DNA of 64,000 nt from positions 39,034 through 103,033 of the forward strand of contig DISJ01000016.1 of the NCBI GenBank assembly GCA_002421605.1. Reading direction: 5' to 3'. How positions within the stretch are numbered: position 1 is the first letter of the stretch; every line of letters starts with the position of its first letter. The notes beneath the pieces are model-generated. The model made no database searches and was not told the origin of the DNA. It saw only the letters and a program-made list of their open reading frames with translations. Origin of the DNA: Rhodobacteraceae bacterium UBA6213. GTDB taxonomy: Bacteria; Pseudomonadota; Alphaproteobacteria; Rhodobacterales; Rhodobacteraceae. A program made the position numbers and the translations under genes. Below are positions 34,524 to 43,479 of this stretch, one piece after another.

Positions 34524-36569
34524 TCAGGGCGCGATTACGGTGCAATTGCTTTGCCGCGCGGCAAGGCGGCGGCAGGCCATCTCAGCCAGTTCTTGCGACA
34601 TGCCCACAAAGGTAGCATCGAACCCGCTACTGCGCGAGGCCACCTTGCGCTTGGCGTCGCCCAGGGATTCGGCTTCCATCAACGCAGTTTGCAGCAAGGC
34701 CCTTTCGGCCAGATAGCTGGTCGAATATTTGCCCAACGAAATGCCCCAGCTTTCGCCGCCCGAGGTGGACAGGCGCGAGACGACCTCTGGCATTGCTGTA
34801 GGGGCGGGGGCGGGGGGCGCAAGTGCTGCCACGATAACGCCTACGGCCAACGGCGACTGAGCAGGTTGCGATGCAACCTGTGCGACAGATAGCGTTGCCG
34901 CATCAATGCTCGCGGTCGGCAGCAGCGGGTCGGAAACCAGTAACAGCGTTTCAGGCTGTGCTAGTTCGGTTGCCGCGAAGGAAAACGCGATGGGCGGGAC
35001 CGCGGGCGCATCGGTAGTGGCGATAATCGCAGTTGGTTCGGTGGGCGCAGATGCCTCTGGCGCGGCTGGTCGGGCTGAGGCGATTTGAACGGCTTCCGGC
35101 GCGGGTTCGGCTGCGGGCAAGGGGCTTTGCGGTTCTATTTGCGCCACGGGCGCGGATGACGCGCGGTTTGGCGCAGGAAGCGGGCGCGGCGACTGCTCTA
35201 GCAACAGTGGCGAAAGCGGCTCGGGCGCGGCTGTGACAGCGTCTTCGAGCGATGCGATTTGTGTTGCCGCAGCTGCGCTGCTGGCTGTGACTGTCGCTTC
35301 ACTTGGCGTGGGTGCGGCTGCGGCCAACATCGTTTCGGCAAGCGCCACGATCTCGGCCACTTTGGGTGCTGCAGAAAGTGCGATGGTTTCAGGCTGCGGG
35401 GCCTCACTTGACGCAAACCCGCGTTCTTCAGGGTCTGGCGCAATAGGGCGCGCCAGCGGTTCGGGGGTGCTCAAAGGTGCCGCCACAAGGGCCAGCGTTT
35501 CCGGCTGCGGCGCTTCACTTTGCGCAAAACTGGAGCCGATGGGGCGGGCGGGCAGTTGTTCCGCTACTGCAACTTCGACAACATCGACTGGCGTGGAGTC
35601 TGCGACGGCGGCCGCCACGCCGCTGGCGCGTGGGGTCGGGCGGGGGCTGGTGAGAACTGCGCCAGAAACGCGAACGATTTTGGCACCGGCAGTGCCCTGC
35701 GATGCAGGTGCCGATTGCGCCACATAGGCTGGCGGCGTGGGCACGATTTCGCGCACCCGCGAGGGCGCTTTGGTGAAGCCAAGGTTCAGCAACTCGGTCA
35801 TTTTCGCGTTGCGCTGCGGCGTCGAAGTGCCGCCAAGCACGGTGGCGATGATCCGCTTGCCGCTGCGTTCCGCTGATGCGGTCAGGTTGAAACCAGCCGC
35901 CGAGGTGTAGCCGGTCTTGATGCCGTCGGCGCCCTCGTAGCTGTCCAGAAACGCGCGGTTGGTGCTGTTAACAGTTGCGATGCCAGCATCGGCTGAGCGG
36001 CGCGAAAACAGGTTGTAATACTCGGGATAGTCGTAAAATAGCCGCCGCCCTAGAATAGATAGATCGCGCGCGGTCGAAAGGTGCCCGCTTTCGGTCAGCC
36101 CGTTGGCGTTGCGAAAGGTTGTGTTTTTCATTCCAAGCGCCGCAGCGGTGCGGTTCATCCGCTCGGCGAAGGCAGGCACCGAGCCTGAAACCGCCTCGGC
36201 GATCGCGGTTGCGGCGTCATTTGCCGATTTGATTGCCGCGGCACGGATCAGATAGCGCAGCGCGATCTTTTGGCCCGCGCGCAACCCGAGTCGCGAAGGT
36301 TGTTCGCCCGCCGCTCTGGCGGAAACCGTAACCATCGTATCAAGACTGATTTCGCCGTGCTCAACCGCCTCAAAGGCAATGTAGAGCGTCATCATTTTGG
36401 TCAGCGACGCCGGGTGCAGGCGGGTATCGGCATTGGTGGAATACAGCACCTCGCCGGTGCGCGCATCCATCACCAGCGCCGCATAAGGTGCCGCCGAGGC
36501 CAGTGAGGGGGCCAGCATAAGAAATATCGATAAAAGCCCGAAACGGACCCAGTGCGAAAGCCTGGTCAC
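34524..36569 (-). CDS. D-alanyl-D-alanine carboxypeptidase with C-terminal SPOR domain
   Basis: 681-residue penicillin-binding protein of the DacA/PBP5 type. A signal peptide ends near residue 26 (SLASA). Catalytic motifs are S55-L-T-K58, S115-A-N117 and K218-T-G220. A proline/alanine-rich spacer of about 320 residues (280-600) contains three related segments, SFAQSEAPQPETLALVAAPL, GFASSEAPQPETIALSAAP and SFAATELAQPETLLLVSDPL (near 347, 385 and 529). A SPOR domain (about 605-681, WGISLGKYSTSYLAERAL...) should bind denuded peptidoglycan at the division site. The long spacer presumably spans the wall. Confidence 0.94.
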   Translation of the reverse strand: MTRLSHWVRFGLLSIFLMLAPSLASAAPYAALVMDARTGEVLYSTNADTRLHPASLTKMMTLYIAFEAVEHGEISLDTMVTVSARAAGEQPSRLGLRAGQKIALRYLIRAAAIKSANDAATAIAEAVSGSVPAFAERMNRTAAALGMKNTTFRNANGLTESGHLSTARDLSILGRRLFYDYPEYYNLFSRRSADAGIATVNSTNRAFLDSYEGADGIKTGYTSAAGFNLTASAERSGKRIIATVLGGTSTPQRNAKMTELLNLGFTKAPSRVREIVPTPPAYVAQSAPASQGTAGAKIVRVSGAVLTSPRPTPRASGVAAAVADSTPVDVVEVAVAEQLPARPIGSSFAQSEAPQPETLALVAAPLSTPEPLARPIAPDPEERGFASSEAPQPETIALSAAPKVAEIVALAETMLAAAAPTPSEATVTASSAAAATQIASLEDAVTAAPEPLSPLLLEQSPRPLPAPNRASSAPVAQIEPQSPLPAAEPAPEAVQIASARPAAPEASAPTEPTAIIATTDAPAVPPIAFSFAATELAQPETLLLVSDPLLPTASIDAATLSVAQVASQPAQSPLAVGVIVAALAPPAPAPTAMPEVVSRLSTSGGESWGISLGKYSTSYLAERALLQTALMEAESLGDAKRKVASRSSGFDATFVGMSQELAEMACRRLAARQSNCTVIAP

Positions 36570-36731
36570 CGGTCTGCCCCTTTTTGCCTCACGCCCCGTG
36601 TGCCCGGAGCTTTATTTAATGTGCAACGCTAACATGCGTATGCGCAGCTGAAAACACCAAATATTCAACAGGTTTTGGGCTGTTGTTCGCGTGCATCAGC
36701 GGTGGGGCCAGCCCTAGCGGTCGAAGGCCGT

Positions 36732-37445
36732 TCAGCCACCAGATGTACCATCTTGCGCCTCAAGCCAAGGCGGCAAATCGCCAAGGGTATGGAGTGTCAC
36801 AAACCTGACCGCGCGATCTGGCGGCTCGGCGGCTTCCAGCTCCCATGTCAGCGGGTGCGGCAACCACGCGGCCCAGCCACCTGCCGTAAGCATCGGCAGC
36901 ACATCGGATTTCAACGAATTGCCCACCATTAGCCCTTCAGAAGCACCAGAGCCTCGGATCGCGAAGATTCGCGAATAGGTCTCAGTTCGTTTGTCCGAAA
37001 CGATCTCGACCGCGTCAAAAAGTTCGCCCAAACCCGATTGCGCCAGTTTGCGTTCCTGATCGAGCAGATCGCCTTTGGTAATCAGTACCAAGGTGAAGTG
37101 CGCCGCCAGCGCCTCTACGGTTTCGCGCGCGCCGGGCAATAATTCGACCGGATGCGCAAGCATCTCGCGCCCTGCGGCGAGCAGTTCGGCGATGACGGTC
37201 GCAGGCACGCGCCCGGCAGTGACCTCGATTGCGGTTTCTATCATCGAAAGCGTGAAGCCTTTGACGCCAAAGCCGTAATGCCCAAGGTTGCGGCGCTCTG
37301 CGGCAAGCAGCCGCTCGGCCAGATGCACCGGTTCGGCGTAATCGGCCAACAGGTCGGCAAACCGCGCCTGTGTCAGTTGAAAGAAGCGCTCGTTATGCCA
37401 AAGCGTATCGTCGGCGTCAAAACCGATGGTGGTGATGTGGCGCAT
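36732..37445 (-). CDS. HAD family hydrolase
   Basis: 237-residue haloacid-dehalogenase-type phosphatase. Motif I is FDADDTLWHNE (about residues 8-18; both aspartates of DxDxT present), motif II lies in LVLITKGD, and motif III/IV near IFAIRGSGASEGLMVGNSLKSDVLPMLTAGG, matching the YjjG/REG-2-like subgroup. A helical cap separates motifs I and II. Substrate unknown. ATG 37445 has a GGGGG ribosome-site-like run just upstream; divergent from clpS. Confidence 0.87.
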   Translation of the reverse strand: MRHITTIGFDADDTLWHNERFFQLTQARFADLLADYAEPVHLAERLLAAERRNLGHYGFGVKGFTLSMIETAIEVTAGRVPATVIAELLAAGREMLAHPVELLPGARETVEALAAHFTLVLITKGDLLDQERKLAQSGLGELFDAVEIVSDKRTETYSRIFAIRGSGASEGLMVGNSLKSDVLPMLTAGGWAAWLPHPLTWELEAAEPPDRAVRFVTLHTLGDLPPWLEAQDGTSGG

Positions 37446-37570
37446 GTGCCCCCCTTTGACGTCGAGCATGGCGCGCCGCGCAGGCGTTCGCAATGGCAGG
37501 GGTTTTCAGCGCGACCAATCGGCCTATATTGCGCCTGTCCACTACCGTCCCGAATCCGCAGGAAGAGCGA

Positions 37571-37912
37571 TTGCCAAGACGCCCCGACCAGTTGGCCGAC
37601 CGCGAGGATGACCCCGGCACCCATATCGGGCTGGCAACCAAGACCCATACCAAAACGCAGCGCCCGCCGATGTACAAGGTGATGCTTTTGAACGACGATT
37701 ACACGCCAATGGAATTTGTCGTGCATATCCTCGAGCGGTTCTTCGGGCTTGGCCACGCCGCCGCTTTTGAGATCATGCTGACGGTGCACAAGAAGGGCTT
37801 GGCAGTGGTCGGCGTATTCAGTTTCGAGATTGCTGAAACGAAAGTGGCGCAGGTGATGGATTTTGCGCGCCGCCACCAGCACCCGCTGCAATGCACGATG
37901 GAAAAGGAATAG
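37571..37912 (+). CDS. clpS: ATP-dependent Clp protease adaptor ClpS
   Basis: Adaptor that hands N-degron substrates to ClpAP. The core is complete: PPMYKVMLLNDDYTPMEFVVHIL, IMLTVHKKGLAVVGVFSFEIAETKVAQV and RRHQHPLQCTMEKE. The frame opens at ATG 37493 (139 residues), but a TTG at 37571 has AGGAAG 5-6 bases upstream and yields 113 residues, the usual size, so I prefer it. The 6-base gap to the downstream methyltransferase gene suggests one operon. Divergent from the HAD hydrolase. Confidence 0.93.
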   Translation: MPRRPDQLADREDDPGTHIGLATKTHTKTQRPPMYKVMLLNDDYTPMEFVVHILERFFGLGHAAAFEIMLTVHKKGLAVVGVFSFEIAETKVAQVMDFARRHQHPLQCTMEKE

Positions 37913-37918
37913 GGCCAC

Positions 37919-38947
37919 ATGGCTGACCGGCGGATTTCACTGGCGCTTGCCGCGCCAGGTGCCTTGCCGCCCGACGGGCGCATTTTGCTACTGCGCCCGC
38001 GCGCAGAGCACGACTTGCACGGGTTGCCAAAAGAACGGCTGCACCTTGTGCAAGGGTTCCGCCCTGATTTTGATGCGTTGCAGGCCCAATGTTTTGCGGT
38101 TTCGCCAGAACCCGAGGGGGATTACGGCGCAGCATTCGTATTTGTGCCGCGCGCACGCGCCGAGGCCGAAGCGTTGTTGGCAGAGGCGGCAATGCGCACG
38201 GTCCCGGGTGGGTCGATCTGGGTCGATGGTGCCAAGACCGACGGCATCGACGGTATCTTGAAGGCGGTGCGCGCGCGCCTGCCGGTGGACGAACCAATTT
38301 CAAAGGCGCACGGCAAGATCTTTCGTTTCACCGCGCCGGGGCCTGCGGCGCTGGCAGACTGGGCGGGGCAGATCTACACCCCGGCACCGGGTTTTCAGAC
38401 TGTGCCAGGGGTATTTTCCGCCGAGGCTGTTGATCGTGGCTCGGCGCTTCTGGGCGCGGCTTTACCTGCGCGGATGCCTGCGCGGGTGGCTGACCTTGGC
38501 GCGGGCTGGGGCTGGCTTTCGGCGCAGGTGTTGGCGCGAGAGGGTGTCGAGGAATGCCACCTGATCGAGGCGGAATACGCCGCACTCGCTTGTGCACGCG
38601 CGAATATCACCGATCCAAGGGCACGTTTTCACTGGGCGGATGCGCGCAATTATCGCCCCGAGGCGCGGTTTGGTGCGGTGGTGATGAACCCGCCATTCCA
38701 CACCGCGCGCAGCGCTGACCCTGCACTTGGACTCGCCTTTATAACGGCGGCGCAGGCGATGCTTTCGCTTTCGGGCACGCTTTACATGGTGGCCAACCGC
38801 CACTTGCCCTATGTCGCACATCTCAAGACGCTGTTTCGCGAAGTGGATGAGTTGGGCGATGATCCGGGTTACCGGCTGATCCGGGCGCAACGCCCTCTAG
38901 CCGCGAGCGCGAAGCGCGCTACCCCGCCGTCTCGCGCTGCGCGCTGA
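37919..38947 (+). CDS. RsmC-like class I SAM-dependent methyltransferase
   Basis: 342 residues with the two-lobe layout of 16S rRNA G1207 methyltransferase RsmC: a degenerate N-terminal methyltransferase-like half and a catalytic C-terminal half. SAM-binding motif VADLGAGWGWLSAQVL (about 190-205) and catalytic NPPFH (about 259-263) are present. A basic, low-complexity tail (AASAKRATPPSRAAR) ends the protein. Follows clpS by 6 bases. The family assignment is good; the rRNA target is inferred. Confidence 0.86.
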   Translation: MADRRISLALAAPGALPPDGRILLLRPRAEHDLHGLPKERLHLVQGFRPDFDALQAQCFAVSPEPEGDYGAAFVFVPRARAEAEALLAEAAMRTVPGGSIWVDGAKTDGIDGILKAVRARLPVDEPISKAHGKIFRFTAPGPAALADWAGQIYTPAPGFQTVPGVFSAEAVDRGSALLGAALPARMPARVADLGAGWGWLSAQVLAREGVEECHLIEAEYAALACARANITDPRARFHWADARNYRPEARFGAVVMNPPFHTARSADPALGLAFITAAQAMLSLSGTLYMVANRHLPYVAHLKTLFREVDELGDDPGYRLIRAQRPLAASAKRATPPSRAAR

Positions 38948-38989
38948 GATCGGCTAACCTCGCTACGCAGAATCATACCAGAGGCCGCA

Positions 38990-39793
38990 ATGTCGAACTC
39001 CATCACGGGCAAGACCGCTATCGTCACCGGCGCCGCAAACGGCGTGGGCCTTGCCATTGCGCGGCATTTTCTGGAGGCAGGGGCCAATGTGATGTTCGTC
39101 GATATCGACGAAGCGCGGCTTATCTCAGAAGTTGGCGAGCAAACCGATGGGCCCGCGCGTTTTTTTGCGGGTGATCTTTGCCAAAAGCTGACACTTGCCA
39201 ATCTGCTTTCGGCCACGGTCGATGCCTTTGAGCGGATTGATATTCTTGTGAACGCCGCACGGGTAATCGAAACCGGCGATCCGCTTTGCTCTGATGGAGC
39301 GCTGCTTGAAAAGATGCTTCATCACAACCTGATGGCGGGCCTGCGGTTGAGTCAGTTGACCGCCAAGCGGATGTTGGCGCAGGCAGAAAAAGAAGGTCGG
39401 CAGGCAGAGCCGGTCGGCAGCATCATCAACATCTCGACCCTGGCACCGGGGCGTGCGCATCCTGAATTGCTGGCCTATTCGATTTCCTGCGCGGCGGTCG
39501 AACAAGCGACACGCTCTTTGGCGCTGGCGTTGGCACCGAAGGGAATCCGCGTGAATTGCGTTTCCTTTGGTTCGCTGATGAGCGCGAGTTTGCACAGCGC
39601 ACTCAAGACACATAGCGACTGGCGCGCAGAAATCACCCAAGGCACACCGATGGGGCGCATTGCGGCCGCGAGCGAGTTAGCCGAAGCGGTGCAGTTTCTG
39701 GCCTCGGACGCCGCCAGTTTCATGACCGGGCAGGTGCTGACCGTCGATGGTGGGCGCAGCTTGGGCGATCCGGTCACGGTGCCTGCGTTTTAA
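38990..39793 (+). CDS. SDR family protein lacking the catalytic lysine
   Basis: 267 residues with a Rossmann fold of the short-chain dehydrogenase family. NAD(P)-binding TGAANGVG (13-20), a D at residue 38 or 40 after the second strand (FVDID), and NAA (88-90) are present. The active-site tyrosine Y163 is in place, but the YxxxK lysine is Cys (Y163-S-I-S-C167) and the usual PG after the sixth strand reads FG. The codon is clearly TGC. Canonical oxidoreductase chemistry is therefore doubtful; the protein may bind nucleotide without turnover. It lies between clpS-rsmC and the hemF region. Confidence 0.85.
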   Translation: MSNSITGKTAIVTGAANGVGLAIARHFLEAGANVMFVDIDEARLISEVGEQTDGPARFFAGDLCQKLTLANLLSATVDAFERIDILVNAARVIETGDPLCSDGALLEKMLHHNLMAGLRLSQLTAKRMLAQAEKEGRQAEPVGSIINISTLAPGRAHPELLAYSISCAAVEQATRSLALALAPKGIRVNCVSFGSLMSASLHSALKTHSDWRAEITQGTPMGRIAAASELAEAVQFLASDAASFMTGQVLTVDGGRSLGDPVTVPAF

Positions 39794-39797
39794 AAGG

Positions 39798-40232
39798 TTA
39801 CTCGGGATAGAGCACGCGGCACTGGGCAATCTCGGCCTCGGCCTTGCGCTGCAATTGGGTGCGCCGCGCGATCAGTCCATCACGTTTGCGCGCCTCTGCC
39901 ACCGGGTCGATCGCGACGCGGCGTTGCAATGTCACCGTGAATGGTTCGAAGCAGAGGCTTTCGCGCGTTTGCGGGGGTGGCGGTGGCGGGCCGCCTGGCG
40001 GCCCCGGCGGCGGCGGTGGCACGGGGACAGCGCAGCGCACCCAATGCATCTGGGTGTCTTGATACTCTTCCCAGGCATACCCGCGCGCCAGATTGCCCTC
40101 GACCTCGGCTAGCAGATTCTCGACAGCGCTCAATTCCTGCGTTGCGCGCCAGATGCACTGTTCCTGCGGGGTGCCGCAGGCAAGCAGGCTTAGCACAAGG
40201 GCGAAAGGCAGCAGGCGAAAGGCACGGTGCAT
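39798..40232 (-). CDS. Hypothetical lipoprotein with a polyproline segment
   Basis: 144 residues. N-terminal lipoprotein signal with lipobox SLLAC (cysteine near residue 19). The middle contains an almost pure proline/glycine run (about 70-88, including runs of five and six prolines), followed by a conserved-looking SLCFEPFTVTLQRR and a charged helix. Runs of three or more prolines need elongation factor P for efficient translation. ATG 40232 has AGGAG 6 bases upstream; an in-frame TTG at 40238 does not. No known family recognised. Convergent with the SDR gene (4-base gap) and divergent from hemF. Confidence 0.75.
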   Translation of the reverse strand: MHRAFRLLPFALVLSLLACGTPQEQCIWRATQELSAVENLLAEVEGNLARGYAWEEYQDTQMHWVRCAVPVPPPPPGPPGGPPPPPPQTRESLCFEPFTVTLQRRVAIDPVAEARKRDGLIARRTQLQRKAEAEIAQCRVLYPE

Positions 40233-40345
40233 GGCCAACTCCTAATTATTTTCAAAGATCATCGCGCCGCTTTCGGCTTTTGGCAATTCACGAAGCGTCT
40301 GTGCCTTGCTAGAAGACGCACTTGGGGAAAAGGCGAGGGCTGGCC

Positions 40346-41221
40346 ATGGAACGCGAGTTTGAAAGCGAGAAAGCGGCGGCATCCGCATGGTTTAGCACCC
40401 TGCGCGACCGTATCGTGGCAGCGTTCGAGGCACTCGAGGCCGAGGGCGCAGACCTTACGCCGTCTCGCTTTGAGCTGACCGAGACGCGCCGTACCGCGCC
40501 GGATGGCAGCTCGTCCGGTGGTGGGCTGATGAGCGTGCTGCGCGGTGGGCGGGTGTTTGAGAAGGTCGGGGTCAATGTCTCGACCGTCTGGGGGAAACTG
40601 GGGGGGCGCGCGGTTGCGGCGATGACGGCGCGCGGCGTGCCGGGCATGGATAGTGACCCTCGCTTCTGGGCCTCGGGCATTAGCCTTGTCGCCCATATGC
40701 AAAACCCACATGTGCCTGCGGTGCATATGAACACGCGGATGTTCTGGACGCCGGGGGCAAGTTGGTTCGGCGGTGGTGCCGACCTCAACCCTTGCATCGA
40801 ATACCCCGAGGATACGGCACATTTTCACCGCCAGTTGCGCGCTGCCTGCGCGCCACATTCGCCAGACTATTACGCGCGTTTCAAAGTCTGGGCCGATGAG
40901 TATTTCTTTGTGCCGCACCGTGGCCGGGCGCGGGGCGTTGGCGGTATTTTCTACGACGATCTGGCAAGTGGCGATTGGTCTGCCGATTTCGCCTTTACGC
41001 GCGCGGTGGGCGAGGCGTTTCTGCCCGCCTATCTGCCACTGGTTCAGCGCCGCCGCGACCTACAATGGGGCGAGAGCGAAAAGGATACCCAACTGATCCA
41101 TCGCGGCCTTTATGCCGAATACAACCTTGTCTACGACCGCGGCACGAAATTCGGGCTGGAATCCGGGCATGATGCGAACGCAGTGCTGATGAGCCTGCCG
41201 CCTATGGCCAAATGGGTGTAA
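40346..41221 (+). CDS. hemF: Oxygen-dependent coproporphyrinogen III oxidase
   Basis: Aerobic counterpart of HemN; 291 residues. Conserved segments include GGGLMSVLRGGRVFEKVGVNVS, FWASGISLVAHMQNPHVPAVHMNTRMF, WFGGGADLNP, KVWADEYFFVPHRGRARGVGGIFYDD and the end QWGESEKDTQLIHRGLYAEYNLVYDRGTKFGL. ATG 40346 is preferred over the in-frame TTG at 40322. Divergent from the polyproline lipoprotein. Confidence 0.96.
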   Translation: MEREFESEKAAASAWFSTLRDRIVAAFEALEAEGADLTPSRFELTETRRTAPDGSSSGGGLMSVLRGGRVFEKVGVNVSTVWGKLGGRAVAAMTARGVPGMDSDPRFWASGISLVAHMQNPHVPAVHMNTRMFWTPGASWFGGGADLNPCIEYPEDTAHFHRQLRAACAPHSPDYYARFKVWADEYFFVPHRGRARGVGGIFYDDLASGDWSADFAFTRAVGEAFLPAYLPLVQRRRDLQWGESEKDTQLIHRGLYAEYNLVYDRGTKFGLESGHDANAVLMSLPPMAKWV

Positions 41222-41403
41222 GCTAAGCGCAGCCAATATCTGTGGCCTTTGCAGCCGGGCGCTGGTGCGCATGCGTCGCCTAAAAATCGTGGTGATGGTG
41301 CAATGCTGGCACGCGGGCGTGATGCAATGAGGCTATACAGTGGGTACGATTCCCGGTATTGGCCTCGTTTTGCGCCCGTGCGCCTTAAGCCGAAAGTGAC
41401 CAG

Positions 41404-43479
41404 ATGACCGAGTTCGAGGGCGTCCACCCCAGCCTAGTACGTAGCCTTTCGGCCAAGGGGTATGCGGCGCTCACACCGGTACAACTTGCCGTGCTGGCAC
41501 CAGACGCGGTGGCAGCCGACTTGTTGGTTTCCGCGCAGACCGGATCCGGCAAGACTGTTGCGTTCGGCTTGACCATGGCAGCGCAGATACTTGGCGATGA
41601 CGCGCGGCTCGGCCCCGCCGACATTCCGCGCGCGCTGATCATTGCACCGACGCGCGAGCTGGCGATGCAGGTGAAGCGCGAGTTCGAATGGCTTTATGCC
41701 TCGACCGGCGCGGTGATTGCGGCATGTGTGGGTGGCATGGATGTGCGCGCAGAACGGCGCGCGCTGGAACGCGGCGCGCATATCGTGGTGGGCACGCCGG
41801 GGCGCATTTGCGACCATATGCGGCGCGGCGCGCTTGATCTGTCGGCTTTGGCCGTGGCCGTGCTTGACGAGGCCGACGAAATGCTTGACCTCGGCTTTCG
41901 CGAAGATCTGGAGTTCATTCTCAAGGCCGCCCCGCCCGAGCGGCGCACACTGATGTTTTCGGCAACCGTCTCTCGCGATATTGCGGCCTTGGCGAAGGGC
42001 TATCAGCGCGATGCAAAGCGGGTTTCGACCGTGGCAGAGCGCGAGCAGCATCACGATATCGAATACCGCGCGCTACTGGTCGATCCGGGCGACCGCGAGA
42101 ATGCCATTGTCAACGTGCTGCGCTATTATGAGGCGCAACGGGCGCTGGTGTTTTGTTCAACTCGCGCGATGGTCACGCATTTGGCCGGCCGATTTTTGAA
42201 CCGCGGCTTTCAGGTGGTGGCGCTTTCCGGTGAGTTGAGCCAGGCAGAGCGCAGCCACGCCTTGCAAGCGATGCGCGATGGGCGTGCGCGTGTTTGCGTA
42301 GCAACCGACGTTGCGGCGCGCGGCATTGATCTGCCGGGGTTGGAGTTGGTGGTTCACGCCGATCTGCCGATGAACCGCGAAGGGCTTCTGCACCGTTCGG
42401 GGCGCACCGGGCGGGCCGGGGCCAAGGGTGTTGCTGCGCTGATCGTGCCGTTTTCGGCGCGCCGCAAGGCAGAACGGCTGTTGGCTTCAGCCAATGTCGC
42501 GCCGGTCTGGGCCTCGGCGCCAAGTGCTGAAGAAGTGAGCGCGCGCGATGTCGAACGGCTGCTATCGGAACCGCTGCTGACGACACCCGCAACGGGCGAC
42601 GAAGCGCCGCTGGTGGCGCGCCTGATGCAGACCTATGACGCAGAAGCGCTGGCGGTAGCAGTGGTGCGCCAATACATGGCGCAGCGTTCTGCCCCCGAAG
42701 ATCTGGCCGCAGTCAGCCCCGACGGGGCAAAGCCGCGCGCGCGGGTGGAGTTTGAGGAAAGTCAGTGGTTCAGCCTGACGATCGGGCAGGAACGGCGCGC
42801 CGATCCGCGCTGGCTGTTGCCGATGCTTTGCCGCGCGGGTGACCTTTCGCGCCGCGACATTGGCGCGATCCGGGTGCAGGAAACGCGCACCCTCGTGCAA
42901 ATCCATGCAGATGCCGGGCCGCGCTTTATCGCGGCACTGGGTGCGGGGATGCAGCTTGAGGACGGGATTGCGGTTTCAAAGCTCGACCAAGCGCCGGTCG
43001 GGACAGAATCGCATTCTGCACCAAGGGTGAGCGAGGGCCGCGGGCCAGTCCCGGCCGCGCCGCGTAGCTACGGTGCGAAAAAAACCTTTTCCGAACCTGC
43101 CCAAGAGCGCAAACCCTACGAAAAGCCTGCTCGGGCAAAGCCCTTTGGTGAAAAGCCCTATGGCGGCAAATCGGCACCCGAAACTATGCGCCCTGCGGCA
43201 CGCGAGGCTGTAGAAGTACCCCGGCCGGTAGAAAAACCTTCCGCGCCCGCCGTGCCTGCAACGGATGCCCCGGCGAAAAAAATGCACCGCAAGGGTGCTG
43301 CGGCCTATGACCCGCTGAATGCCCCTTCGCGCCCGGTCAAGTTGCGCGCGCGCGACGCGGGCGAGGGCGACGCCTCGGTCAAGGAGCGTGGCGCTGGCTG
43401 GGCCAAGCCCAAGCCGAAAGCCAAAGCTGCAGGCAAGCCGGGTGCCAAGTTTGGCAAACCCGGCAAACCCAAGAATTAG
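41404..43479 (+). CDS. DEAD-box RNA helicase (CsdA/DbpA-type)
   Basis: 691 residues. Helicase motifs in order: Q motif TPVQLAVL, motif I AQTGSGKT (44-51), PTRELAMQV, motif II DEAD (about 156), SAT, and motif VI HRSGRTGRAG. A DbpA-like RNA-binding domain follows (about 450-535, WFSLTIGQERRADPRWLLPMLCRAGDLSRRDIGAIRV). The last 150 residues are basic and low in complexity (runs of KPY/KPF and KPKPKAKAAGKPG), fitting RNA contact. Likely role in ribosome assembly or cold response. Its stop overlaps the stop of convergent hemE. Confidence 0.93.
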   Translation: MTEFEGVHPSLVRSLSAKGYAALTPVQLAVLAPDAVAADLLVSAQTGSGKTVAFGLTMAAQILGDDARLGPADIPRALIIAPTRELAMQVKREFEWLYASTGAVIAACVGGMDVRAERRALERGAHIVVGTPGRICDHMRRGALDLSALAVAVLDEADEMLDLGFREDLEFILKAAPPERRTLMFSATVSRDIAALAKGYQRDAKRVSTVAEREQHHDIEYRALLVDPGDRENAIVNVLRYYEAQRALVFCSTRAMVTHLAGRFLNRGFQVVALSGELSQAERSHALQAMRDGRARVCVATDVAARGIDLPGLELVVHADLPMNREGLLHRSGRTGRAGAKGVAALIVPFSARRKAERLLASANVAPVWASAPSAEEVSARDVERLLSEPLLTTPATGDEAPLVARLMQTYDAEALAVAVVRQYMAQRSAPEDLAAVSPDGAKPRARVEFEESQWFSLTIGQERRADPRWLLPMLCRAGDLSRRDIGAIRVQETRTLVQIHADAGPRFIAALGAGMQLEDGIAVSKLDQAPVGTESHSAPRVSEGRGPVPAAPRSYGAKKTFSEPAQERKPYEKPARAKPFGEKPYGGKSAPETMRPAAREAVEVPRPVEKPSAPAVPATDAPAKKMHRKGAAAYDPLNAPSRPVKLRARDAGEGDASVKERGAGWAKPKPKAKAAGKPGAKFGKPGKPKN

